This document shows, in pieces, positions 44,418 to 52,262 of a DNA stretch of 64,000 nt. A model generated the notes under the pieces. The model was not told the DNA's origin. It saw only the letters and a list, made by a program, of their open reading frames with translations, and did no database searches. Position numbers and translations under genes: made by a program. The stretch's first letter is position 1. Each line of letters starts with the position of its first letter. Where the stretch lies: positions 806,001-870,000 of the forward strand of contig NZ_JAVRHR010000002.1 in NCBI RefSeq assembly GCF_031846445.1. Reading direction: 5' to 3'. This DNA comes from Croceitalea rosinachiae. Lineage in GTDB: Bacteria; Bacteroidota; Bacteroidia; Flavobacteriales; Flavobacteriaceae.

Positions 44418-45968
44418 ATGGATTTAGTCGTAGTTGGTATCTATTTTGTTCTTGTAATGGTGATTGCACTCAGAGGCCGTCAAGATAAAGATGCCACTAT
44501 TGACGATTACTTTCTCGGCTCTCGGAATTTAAGGTGGTATTCGATAGCATTTTCAACTATTGCCACTAACGTTCATGGCTATCAATTTTTAGGTATGATG
44601 GGATCTGCCTACTTATTCGGTTTAGCCCAGGCCAATTTTGAAATCAACGCGATACAAGGGCTCTGGATGGCTGCATTTATTTTTGTGCCGCTCTATTTAA
44701 AAGATAAGGTTGTTACCATTTCGCAATTCATTAAAAACAAATTAGGTAAAACTGTCTCTCTTACCTACTCTATCGCCAACATAGTGATGTTCGCCTTTTT
44801 AGGAATAGGTATTGCATTAATGTGGGGAGCTTATGTTGCTGAATTGGTATTTCAAGATGAGTTGCTCTTCATTAGCTCAAATAGGTTGACCCGATTGATT
44901 GTCCTTATTATTTTTCTTGGTGTTTTCTCGGCTATCTATACCTATTTTGGAGGTTTGGCCGCTGTAGTACGAACCGATATTTTGCAATTTGGGATTTTGA
45001 CCTTGGGCGGAATTATGATTCTATGGGTTTCCATCAAAAGACTAGGTGGCTTTGAACAACTCTATGAAAAAACGCCTGATTTAATGCATCTTCATCTGCC
45101 TATTGACCATCCACAGCTACCGTGGCTTGGAATGTTGGGTTTGTTCTTTTTAAATATAAATTACTGGTGTGCCAATCAATCCGTAATTCAGCGCAGTTTA
45201 GCCGCCCGAAGTTTAAAAGATGCTCAAACCGGACTGATGATCGGCGGGGTCATGAAATATTTAATGGCATTGATCGTAATAATTCCTGGTATTGCGCTGG
45301 CAGGAATCCTAGGCCCAGAGGCGCTTGCAAATGAACCTGATCAAGCGTTTTCTTATATCGTTACGAATTTTTTACCGACTGGATTACGAGGAATCATGCT
45401 TTGTGCAATTTTCGCATCTTTAATGAGTACCATTGATTCTGTATTTAATTCGTTGGCAACCCTATTTTCTATTGATATTTATAAAGGTATCTTGAAAAAA
45501 GATGCCACGGATCAGCAAGTGGTGGCTACAGGCAGAAAAACCATTTTAGTGGGTTTATTCACTGGTATCATAACTGCTGTTTTTTTAATATCCTATAAAA
45601 TATCTAATGCAGAATCCGCCTTCACCCATGCATTAAATGACTTACGCTACATTTTTAATACAGGCTTTGTTGTCATTATTTGTGTGGCAGTGTTTCTAGT
45701 TTTCCCTAAAAAGAAGTTGGCATTAATTGGCTTTATGGCTACGCTTCCGGTCAATTTAATTACAAGATGGCTATACCCAGATATGAATTATTTGATACGA
45801 GCGCTAATAATCATCTGTATTGGAATTTTATTGGTTGCCGTGCCCACAATGGCCAAGAATGGATTTAAACCAATACATGAATATGTGCAATTTGGCAGTA
45901 AGCAAGTAAAATGGTTTGGTTTCGGGTTGTTACTTTCATTATTGCTTTGCCATATAATATTCCACTAA
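44418..45968 (+). CDS. Sodium:solute symporter (SSS family)
   Basis: A 516-residue LeuT-fold transporter with about 13 spans. It has DDYFLGSRNLRWYSIAFSTI at the start, HGYQFLGMMGSAYLFG, TYFGGLAAVVRTDILQF, NYWCANQSVIQRSLAARSLK and ASLMSTIDSVFNSLATLFSID, all characteristic of SGLT-like members. Bacteroidota use many such carriers for sugars, but substrates vary. The preceding gene is a monooxygenase and the following one an acetyltransferase, which does not fix the substrate. Confidence 0.9.
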   Translation: MDLVVVGIYFVLVMVIALRGRQDKDATIDDYFLGSRNLRWYSIAFSTIATNVHGYQFLGMMGSAYLFGLAQANFEINAIQGLWMAAFIFVPLYLKDKVVTISQFIKNKLGKTVSLTYSIANIVMFAFLGIGIALMWGAYVAELVFQDELLFISSNRLTRLIVLIIFLGVFSAIYTYFGGLAAVVRTDILQFGILTLGGIMILWVSIKRLGGFEQLYEKTPDLMHLHLPIDHPQLPWLGMLGLFFLNINYWCANQSVIQRSLAARSLKDAQTGLMIGGVMKYLMALIVIIPGIALAGILGPEALANEPDQAFSYIVTNFLPTGLRGIMLCAIFASLMSTIDSVFNSLATLFSIDIYKGILKKDATDQQVVATGRKTILVGLFTGIITAVFLISYKISNAESAFTHALNDLRYIFNTGFVVIICVAVFLVFPKKKLALIGFMATLPVNLITRWLYPDMNYLIRALIIICIGILLVAVPTMAKNGFKPIHEYVQFGSKQVKWFGFGLLLSLLLCHIIFH

Positions 45969-45987
45969 TACTGACCCTTAACTTTTT

Positions 45988-46491
45988 ATGGAAAATATAG
46001 AAACTAAAAGACTCAATATAAAAGAGCTTCGCAAAGGTGATGCGCAATTTATGTTTAGGTTAATGAATAGTGCTGGTTGGCTTGAATTCATTGGTAATCG
46101 TGGCATCAAAAATGAAGAAGATGCAGAAAATTATATTTTAAACAATATTCTTCCTTCCTATACCAGGCATGGTTTTGGTTTGTATAAAATGATTCTAAAA
46201 GATAACCGCGAACCCATTGGTATTTGCGGACTGTTACAGCGTGACTATTTAAAACATCCAGATTTAGGGTTTGCCATTCTTCCTGAATTTGCAAAAAAAG
46301 GCTTTACCCTAGAGGCTTCAAATGCCATATTAAAGCACGCAAAGAAAAATCTACAAATTCAAAGTGTTGAAGCCATTACAGCAGAAGGCAATAAAGCCTC
46401 TATTAATCTTTTAAAAAAGATAGGATTCCTAAGTCAGGAAAAAATCACTAGAGCTAAGGAGGGATTATTACTATTCCGAAAGCATTTATAA
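45988..46491 (+). CDS. GNAT N-acetyltransferase (RimJ/RimL type)
   Basis: A 167-residue GNAT protein: IETKRLNIKELRKGDAQFMF at the start, NREPIGICGLLQRDYL, the acetyl-CoA-binding segment with FAILPEFAKKGFTLEA, and ITAEGNKASINLLKKIGF. Such proteins acetylate ribosomal protein N-termini or small amines. It is 19 bp after the symporter, on the same strand, and overlaps the convergent channel gene by 6 bp. Confidence 0.88.
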   Translation: MENIETKRLNIKELRKGDAQFMFRLMNSAGWLEFIGNRGIKNEEDAENYILNNILPSYTRHGFGLYKMILKDNREPIGICGLLQRDYLKHPDLGFAILPEFAKKGFTLEASNAILKHAKKNLQIQSVEAITAEGNKASINLLKKIGFLSQEKITRAKEGLLLFRKHL

Positions 46492-47559
46492 TTCAGTTAA
46501 TCCAAATTCTGATAACACTACCTCCCATTCTTGGGTTTCTATAATTTCAAGAATACGCTGTGAAATCGCTTGTTCTAATAAAACAGAATCCTTTTTAATC
46601 CCAAAGGCATAAAACTGAACATCAAATTTCATTGGCAATAATTCTACTTTATTCAAGGAAGAGTCTTTTCGAATCCGATATTGTAAAATAGGTTCATCAT
46701 AAATAAAACCATCGATTTTATGGTCACTTAAATCTTGCAAGCCAGGTAAAACGCCTTTATATAAACTAACATCTCTAAAAAAATGGCTCTTTAAAAAAGC
46801 ATCTGCCTCAGATCTTTTGACAGTTCCAACGCGTCTTTTTTTGAAGGAACTAAAATCTTCCGTACTATTGGCCAATTGGTTAACGGTTAAGCTTGAAGCG
46901 ATACTAGCCGTTAAGCCAGAAACAAACAATAAACCACTGAACATCAGTCCTAAAGCAGCAATTTTTCCCATTCGTGTTTTCGGCGCTTTATCCCCATACC
47001 CAACGGTCGATAACGTGACCATTGACCACCAAAGACCATCCCATATGCCGCGCCAACCTGGTCGAAAGTGTTCAGGATTTCCTTTATGTTCGGCCAACCA
47101 CGTAATTAGACCAAAAAACAATAACATTATGAGCAATAGTAAAAACCCGCGTAAAAAATTAATATGGAAAAAAGCGCCAAAAAAATGTTTTACGCGCTGT
47201 AATGATGATTTTTGTGCGACGGCAATTGTGGAATGAGAAGCAAAAAAAGAATGGGTGAATTCCATTTCTTTGCTCCGCTCGCCAGTTATTGTCAAGGGAT
47301 TAATGCTAACATCTAATTTTCCTTGTTTTAAGGAATCGAGCATATCGGCAAAATCCAATTGTACTAATTCATAATTTAAATTGAGGTCATCGGCCACCTG
47401 TTTCCACAGCCAAATGTTAATTCCTTCCAATAAACCATCTTCTTGAATAATAAAAGGTGGTGCTTTGGTAAAACCAACTCTAAGGGTGTCGGCAGAAACC
47501 TGAGAGAAGTGCTGTTGAAAGCTCAACAAAATTAGGACTAGTGGTAATAGTCTTGACAT
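46486..47559 (-). CDS. Prokaryotic ionotropic glutamate receptor-type K+ channel (GluR0-like)
   Basis: A 357-residue ligand-gated channel. The signal peptide (about residues 1-22) precedes lobe S1 of a bacterial solute-binding domain. Two membrane spans around residues 135-152 and 200-218 flank a pore helix with the exact K+ filter STVGYGD (T175-D180). Lobe S2 completes the binding site. S1 has NPLTITGERSKEMEFTHSFF, where R95 matches the receptor Arg that holds the ligand carboxylate; S2 has DGFIYDEPIL with the matching Asp for the amino group. So an amino-acid ligand is likely. It is a single gene, convergent with the acetyltransferase. Confidence 0.9.
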   Translation of the reverse strand: MSRLLPLVLILLSFQQHFSQVSADTLRVGFTKAPPFIIQEDGLLEGINIWLWKQVADDLNLNYELVQLDFADMLDSLKQGKLDVSINPLTITGERSKEMEFTHSFFASHSTIAVAQKSSLQRVKHFFGAFFHINFLRGFLLLLIMLLFFGLITWLAEHKGNPEHFRPGWRGIWDGLWWSMVTLSTVGYGDKAPKTRMGKIAALGLMFSGLLFVSGLTASIASSLTVNQLANSTEDFSSFKKRRVGTVKRSEADAFLKSHFFRDVSLYKGVLPGLQDLSDHKIDGFIYDEPILQYRIRKDSSLNKVELLPMKFDVQFYAFGIKKDSVLLEQAISQRILEIIETQEWEVVLSEFGLTEL

Positions 47560-47604
47560 TTTCGGTAAAGGGTTGGTTTAAGTCTTAAAGATAACCCATA
47601 GCTC

Positions 47605-48366
47605 TTAATTTTTGACCTGCCCTACCTGTCTTTTTAATTCCTCCATAGATGCCTGAAGCTGACGTAACAATCCGGTCTCTGTGGTCGCATCTACATTAAA
47701 AGTCAATTTACTGCTTACTTCCCATATTTCTTGAACTTGAAAGGGCTTGATATCATATGGTGGAAAGGTTTCGTTCAAAGATACCAAAGTAATATTATTG
47801 GAGTTTGGACGTTTTTCAATCTTCTTGACCATAACTGAATCTTGTAGCACCACCACGTACATTTTATTGGCACTTACATGGTCAACATGTTCAACTGCCC
47901 TAGCGAGCACCCATTCTCCAGGGTGCAAATTGGGTAACATACTATCACCTTCTACCTGAAAACCTCTATAGGTCGCATTTCGAAACTCAGGAATGGGCAA
48001 ATCAAATGCAGGCAATTGTTGGTACCAGCTTGTATCTGCTATATTTTGCGGATAACCAGCCGCCGCCTTAGCATTTACCAAAACCATATTATCTTGTTCG
48101 GCACTATCTACTGTTACCACTTTAGGAATCACGTTAGTATGAGAAGTTTCTAAATGCTTTGCCTCATTTTCGCCAAATAACCATAGCGGGTTTATTTTAA
48201 ATTGACGCAATAGTTCGGCGACAACTTTACCTGAAAGTTTGGTACGCCCACGTTCAATATCGGCGGTAGTACTAGAAATACCCAATAGTTTGGCAAACTC
48301 TGCCTGTGTATGGCCCAAATCGCGCCGAACTTCAATAAATCTTTTTAATGTAAGCTCATTTTCCAT
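47605..48366 (-). CDS. XRE-S24 (LexA/CI-like) repressor
   Basis: A 253-residue regulator: N-terminal XRE helix-turn-helix (QAEFAKLLGISSTTADIERG, residues 21-40) and a C-terminal S24/LexA-type domain. The nucleophile is S132 in VEGDSMLPNLHPGEW and the lysine K171 in SVMVKKIEK. An Ala-Gly pair in NAKAAAGYP (A103-G104) is a possible self-cleavage site, but it is closer to the Ser (29 residues) than in LexA, so cleavage is uncertain. ATG 48366 is preferred to TTG 48372. Its promoter is shared with the divergent repair operon and holds four matching palindromes, so autoregulation is likely. No phage genes surround it. Confidence 0.88.
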   Translation of the reverse strand: MENELTLKRFIEVRRDLGHTQAEFAKLLGISSTTADIERGRTKLSGKVVAELLRQFKINPLWLFGENEAKHLETSHTNVIPKVVTVDSAEQDNMVLVNAKAAAGYPQNIADTSWYQQLPAFDLPIPEFRNATYRGFQVEGDSMLPNLHPGEWVLARAVEHVDHVSANKMYVVVLQDSVMVKKIEKRPNSNNITLVSLNETFPPYDIKPFQVQEIWEVSSKLTFNVDATTETGLLRQLQASMEELKRQVGQVKN

Positions 48367-48369
48367 ACT

Positions 48370-48377
48370 CAAATATA
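48370..48377 (-). promoter_or_regulatory. -7 element of the repressor gene; leaderless start
   Basis: TATATTTG on the minus strand ends 3 bp before ATG 48366, implying a message with almost no leader, as for lambda cI from PRM. Confidence 0.5.
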
Positions 48378-48384
48378 ACTAATT

Positions 48385-48461
48385 TGGATTATTTCCAAAA
48401 TATTTTATGGAATATTTCCAATAATTGGAATATTTCCATATTTTTGAATGGAATAATTCCA
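48385..48461. promoter_or_regulatory. Four 13-bp palindromic operators (TGGAATATTTCCA type)
   Basis: Copies at 48385-48397 (TGGATTATTTCCA), 48408-48420 and 48426-48438 (both TGGAATATTTCCA) and 48449-48461 (TGGAATAATTCCA). Their centres are at 48391, 48414, 48432 and 48455, i.e. steps of 23, 18 and 23 bp. They fill the divergent promoter region. Binding by the adjacent XRE-S24 protein is inferred from position and symmetry. Confidence 0.85.
48439..48446 (+). promoter_or_regulatory. -7 element of the repair operon
   Basis: TATTTTTG fits TAnnTTTG and lies between operators 3 and 4, 18 bp before the radical SAM ATG. A bound repressor would cover it. Confidence 0.5.
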
Positions 48462-48464
48462 ATC

Positions 48465-49727
48465 ATGAATTTTGAAAGAGTAAAAGAAAAACTGAATATC
48501 CTTGCAGACGCCGCTAAATACGATGTCTCATGCTCTAGTAGTGGTAGTAATCGTAAAAACAAGAACAAGGGCTTAGGAGATGCTTCAAAAATGGGCATTT
48601 GCCATAGTTATACGGAAGATGGCAGATGTGTTTCTCTGTTAAAAATCCTTTTGACCAATCATTGCATTTTTGATTGCGCCTATTGTGTCACTAGAAAAAG
48701 TAATGATGTAAAGCGTGCCGCTTTTAAAATTCAAGAGGTTGTTGATTTGACAATCAATTTTTATCGTAGAAACTATATTGAAGGGCTTTTTTTAAGCTCA
48801 GGAATATTCAAAAGCCCTGACCATACCATGGAACGCTTGATCGCTGTAGCAAAAAAGCTGCGCGACGAAGAAAATTTTAATGGTTATATCCACTTAAAGT
48901 CTATCCCTGGATGTAGTGATGAGTTAATGTATGAGGCCGGATTGTATGCAGACCGTCTTTCGGTCAACATAGAAGTCCCCACCGTATCTGGCCTCAAATT
49001 ATTGGCTCCTGATAAAAAACATGAAGACTTTACCAAGCCTATGCTAAAGGTGAAGAATGAGCTGTTACGTTACAAAAATGAACGTAAAATAATCAAAAGC
49101 ACTCCCAAATACGCTCCAGCTGGACAAAGTACCCAAATGATTATTGGTGCTACAGGCGAAAGTGACAAAGACATCATGTATTCAGCTACCTACTATTACA
49201 AAAAGTATCACATGAAAAGGGTGTATTATTCGGGCTATGTACCCGTGGCCGAAGATAGCCGATTACCTTCCATTGGATCTCAAGTACCCATGTTGCGGGA
49301 AAATAGATTGTATCAAACCGACTGGTTATTGCGTTTTTACGGTTTTGCCGTAAACGAAATTGTAAACGACGACCACCCAAACCTTGATGTTGATATTGAC
49401 CCCAAACTCTCATGGGCCCTTCGAAATATGAGCCATTTTCCCGTAGACGTCAACAAAGCGGATAAACAAATGTTGGCCAGAATACCAGGTTTGGGCATGT
49501 TATCAGTAGGCAAGATTTTACAGGCTCGAAGATTTAGAAAACTGAACTGGGACCATCTTAAAAAGATTGGGGTGGCCCTCAACCGTGCCAAGTATTTTAT
49601 GGTTTGTGACTCCCGCAATTGGGAAAGCCGTGATTTGGATGCGGAGAAAATCAAAGGAATGATTCTACAGACTTCAAGTGGTAAGTTCAGGAATCAGTAC
49701 AGTCAACAATTGTCATTGTTTAACTAA
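48465..49727 (+). CDS. Putative DNA modification/repair radical SAM protein (TIGR03916 type)
   Basis: A 420-residue radical SAM protein. The cluster motif CxxxCxxC is in TNHCIFDCAYC (C67, C71, C74). It is preceded by the conserved start with KYDVSCSSSGSNR and MGICHSYTEDGRCVSLLKIL, and followed by FLSSGIFKSPDHTMERL. The C-terminus has helix-hairpin-helix elements (ARIPGLGMLSVGKILQARR) fit for DNA binding. In many genomes this family sits with the DUF4130 family found 375 bp downstream here. ATG 48465 is chosen; the upstream in-frame codons run through the operators. Repair or modification chemistry is unproven. Confidence 0.9.
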   Translation: MNFERVKEKLNILADAAKYDVSCSSSGSNRKNKNKGLGDASKMGICHSYTEDGRCVSLLKILLTNHCIFDCAYCVTRKSNDVKRAAFKIQEVVDLTINFYRRNYIEGLFLSSGIFKSPDHTMERLIAVAKKLRDEENFNGYIHLKSIPGCSDELMYEAGLYADRLSVNIEVPTVSGLKLLAPDKKHEDFTKPMLKVKNELLRYKNERKIIKSTPKYAPAGQSTQMIIGATGESDKDIMYSATYYYKKYHMKRVYYSGYVPVAEDSRLPSIGSQVPMLRENRLYQTDWLLRFYGFAVNEIVNDDHPNLDVDIDPKLSWALRNMSHFPVDVNKADKQMLARIPGLGMLSVGKILQARRFRKLNWDHLKKIGVALNRAKYFMVCDSRNWESRDLDAEKIKGMILQTSSGKFRNQYSQQLSLFN

Positions 49728-49765
49728 TATGGAAAGATTTGTCAATTCGATTGGTTTTCGCAATG

Positions 49766-49862
49766 CTGAGCGAAGTCGAGGCATAGAAAATTGTGTTGAG
49801 AATATAATCTTAAGAAAAGTTTGTTCTCGATACGATTCCTAAATGTTAGGAATTACTCGAAC
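49766..49862. repeat. REP-like intergenic repeat (copy 2)
   Basis: Contains CTGAGCGAAGTCGAGGCA and, at 49833-49860, TTCTCGATAC...ATTACTCGAA enclosing the inverted pair ATTCCTAA/TTAGGAAT. The end sequences match the element at 19921-19984. It lies between the radical SAM gene and the small ORF and could affect operon expression. Confidence 0.55.
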
Positions 49863-49883
49863 TAATAACATAAATTAAGGAGC

Positions 49884-50051
49884 ATGGAAAAAACACTAGA
49901 AAAACAAAACTATCTAGAACGCAAACGTCAAGCCATTTTAAACTTGGGGTATGAGTATGTCAAATTTAGAAGCAGATCAAAAAAATCGTTACGAACACTA
50001 AAAAAAATTATACAAAAAAACGTAGGTCATTTCGAAGAAGTTTACGACTGA
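49884..50051 (+). CDS. Small basic protein of 55 residues
   Basis: ATG 49884 to TGA 50051. It encodes a Lys/Arg-rich peptide (KQNYLERKRQAILNLGYEYV, then KFRSRSKKSLRTLKKIIQK) ending HFEEVYD. AAGGAG ends just before the ATG, unusually Shine-Dalgarno-like for this genome although very close. Its place inside the repair operon and its clear amphipathic helical pattern make it a plausible real gene. No family recognised. Confidence 0.45.
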   Translation: MEKTLEKQNYLERKRQAILNLGYEYVKFRSRSKKSLRTLKKIIQKNVGHFEEVYD

Positions 50052-50101
50052 GAAATCTAGATTCCATCGAATCACTCAAACCGACACTAAAAAATATAAC
50101 A

Positions 50102-50878
50102 ATGAAAAAATCAAAAACCCTTATTTATGACGGAAGCTTTAATGGCTTTCTAACTGCAGTTTTTATAGCTTTTGAAGAAAAAATTGAAGTAGCTGACGTT
50201 CAAAAGAATGGTCATGCCCAAAATGGATTGTTCTCAGAAACGGAAACCATTTTCACCAATGTGAACAAAGCCAAACGGGTATGGAACGGTGTACGGGCAA
50301 AAAGCCATAATGCCATTACCAATATTTATTTTGCTTTTTTGAGTGAAGCAGAGGGCATTGAACCCATGCTATTTAATTACATTAAAAAGCTGATGGCGAC
50401 CAAGGATAAAAAACAAGCTGACTTCTCTGATGAAACAGTCTTGTACATTTCGCAATTGGCGCGTAAGGTAGGGCGTGAAAAACATCGCATGGAAGCTTTT
50501 GTGCGATTTCAACTGACCAAAGATGACATCTACTTTGCGAATATCGAACCAGATTATGATGTACTTCCCCTTATCTCAAAGCATTTTCGTAACCGTTATG
50601 CTGACCAGCAATGGCTGATTTATGATGTAAAACGCAACTATGGTATCTTTTATAATTTAGATAGTGTAGAACTGGTTTCTTTAGACCTATCAGAAATACA
50701 TTTTAACCGCACCAGAAAGAGTAAAGCTTTTACGGAAGGGGAATATGATTACCAAGAGCTTTGGAACAACTATTTTCAAAGCACCAATATCAAATCGCGC
50801 ATCAATAGAAAACTACACACACAACATGTACCCAAACGGTATTGGAAGTATCTTAGTGAGAAAAAGCAAGCGGTTTAA
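50102..50878 (+). CDS. DUF4130 / TIGR03915-type putative DNA metabolism protein
   Basis: A 258-residue protein of the family that pairs with the TIGR03916 radical SAM proteins and, in some genomes, is fused to a uracil-DNA-glycosylase-like domain. It begins with LIYDGSFNGFLTAVFIAFEE and contains LARKVGREKHRMEAFVRFQL, ISKHFRNRYADQQWLIYDVK and the C-terminal QHVPKRYWKYLSEK. No glycosylase domain is fused here. It is followed 9 bp later by an alkylation-repair protein, so it is part of the same operon. Biochemical role unknown. Confidence 0.88.
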   Translation: MKKSKTLIYDGSFNGFLTAVFIAFEEKIEVADVQKNGHAQNGLFSETETIFTNVNKAKRVWNGVRAKSHNAITNIYFAFLSEAEGIEPMLFNYIKKLMATKDKKQADFSDETVLYISQLARKVGREKHRMEAFVRFQLTKDDIYFANIEPDYDVLPLISKHFRNRYADQQWLIYDVKRNYGIFYNLDSVELVSLDLSEIHFNRTRKSKAFTEGEYDYQELWNNYFQSTNIKSRINRKLHTQHVPKRYWKYLSEKKQAV

Positions 50879-50887
50879 TTTTTTAAA

Positions 50888-51661
50888 ATGGCACACAAAC
50901 AGTTAAAACTTTGGTTTGATAAAGATTTGGCAATAAAGCTTTCCACTAAGTTGTTGGCAAACAACGTACAATTCGATAGAAAAGCCTTTGTTGCCTTGGT
51001 TGAAAATGGTGTCGGTGCATTGGAGTTAAAAGATCGTGTAGAATTTATTGCAGATGGACTACGAACATACCTTGATGAGGATTATGCCGTTGCCATACAG
51101 CAATTGATACCAATTCTAGGCCCAGAGAATGAGAAAGAAACTGGCATGTTCAAAGAATACTATTGGGTAATGCCCATAGCCAAATATGTAGAGAAATATG
51201 GCTTAGCGCATTTTGAAACTTCTATGAATGCCATTTATGAAATTACAAAAAGAAACACGGGCGAATTTACCATAAGACCATATTTGGAAAAGTATCCTGA
51301 ACAAACCTTTGCCATAATGGAAGGATGGTCAAAGAATTCCAATAAACATGTACGTAGGTTATCCAGTGAAGGAGTTCGTCCAAGGTTGCCTTGGGCCTCT
51401 AAATTAGATTTGTTCATTAAGGACCCTACCCCTATCCTACCGATTTTAGAAAATTTAAAGGATGATTCTAGTAAGTATGTGCAAAAATCTGTTGCAAACT
51501 GTATCAACGATATTTTAAAAGATAACCTGGAAACGGGTAAAGAACTTATTGAAAATTGGTCGGTCAATGCTACTAAACAACGAAAGTGGATTATTAAACA
51601 TGCGATTCGAAACTTATTAAAGGCCAATGATGATTGGGCGATACAAATTACAAGTCAATAG
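50888..51661 (+). CDS. AlkD-like HEAT-repeat DNA alkylation repair protein
   Basis: A 257-residue all-helical protein of the DNA-alkylation-repair family. It has an initial LKLWFDKDLAIKLSTKLLA, a TGMFKEYYWVMPIAKYVEKY helix pair and the strongly conserved KHVRRLSSEGVRPRLPWA. HEAT-type repeats follow (PILENLKDDSSKYVQKSVAN, TKQRKWIIKHAIRNLLK). Relatives excise N3- and N7-alkylated purines or bind damaged DNA. It is the last gene of the S24-controlled operon, so the operon as a whole looks like a damage response. Confidence 0.87.
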   Translation: MAHKQLKLWFDKDLAIKLSTKLLANNVQFDRKAFVALVENGVGALELKDRVEFIADGLRTYLDEDYAVAIQQLIPILGPENEKETGMFKEYYWVMPIAKYVEKYGLAHFETSMNAIYEITKRNTGEFTIRPYLEKYPEQTFAIMEGWSKNSNKHVRRLSSEGVRPRLPWASKLDLFIKDPTPILPILENLKDDSSKYVQKSVANCINDILKDNLETGKELIENWSVNATKQRKWIIKHAIRNLLKANDDWAIQITSQ

Positions 51662-51728
51662 AAAGTTGTCCCTGGCATGTACCTAAATGTAAGGAAGTAT
51701 TTAAGTGATAAAAGGAGAGTTCTTAAAA

Positions 51729-52262
51729 CTAGAAGTTTTGCTTCCCTCGCTCCCCAACAAAATGATCACTCTTAGTCTTAAAAAGCACATTAAAACTGGT
51801 CAAAGAACCATAAATACGCGTGATGTATTGCTGCAGATCAATCTTCTCTTGGTCGTCAAGATTCTTACTACTATTGATTTTTTGTTCCATCACACGGATA
51901 CGGTCACGAACCATTACAATTTTATGAAAGAAAGTGTCAATGGGCATTTCTTTGCTCGCTGTAGTATCACCAGATTCCAAAACTAACTTTCCTTTGCGCC
52001 ATTTGTCTGCGATAGCCACTTTTTCATGGGTATCACTCCACTTTTCTAAAATCTTGACCAAAGAACTTTCCACATCAAAAAAACTAACGGAATCTACATC
52101 ATCTTCTAGGGCCTCAATTACTTCGAATTCAGAATCAATGGCAATAGTTTCTAAGCCCTTATCCATAAAGGTTACCCAATAATGAATGGATGAGAGATTG
52201 GTAATCACACCTTTTCCATATTCTGAATGATTAATTCGCGAACCGATACCTAGTATTTTCAT
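51729..52262 (-). CDS. KOW-like small protein of unknown function
   Basis: 177 residues from ATG 52262. The N-terminus MKILGIGSRINHSEYGKGVI resembles the C-terminal KOW/SH3-like segment of UvrD/PcrA helicases (VxHxxxGxGxV). The middle is acidic and the C-terminal third is a helical region (HKIVMVRDRIRVMEQKINSS). ATG 52262 is preferred over the longer open frame because the motif begins there. It is divergent from uvrA and sits between repair genes. Function unknown; a helper in repair or transcription is possible. Confidence 0.7.
   Translation of the reverse strand: MKILGIGSRINHSEYGKGVITNLSSIHYWVTFMDKGLETIAIDSEFEVIEALEDDVDSVSFFDVESSLVKILEKWSDTHEKVAIADKWRKGKLVLESGDTTASKEMPIDTFFHKIVMVRDRIRVMEQKINSSKNLDDQEKIDLQQYITRIYGSLTSFNVLFKTKSDHFVGERGKQNF

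Noticed and set aside
47605..48366. XRE-S24 gene as a prophage repressor
   Set aside because: No integrase, structural or lysis genes nearby; the divergent genes are DNA-repair types.
48384..48464. N-terminal extension of the radical SAM protein
   Set aside because: The open frame runs through the four operators and the -7 element; the family start is at 48465.
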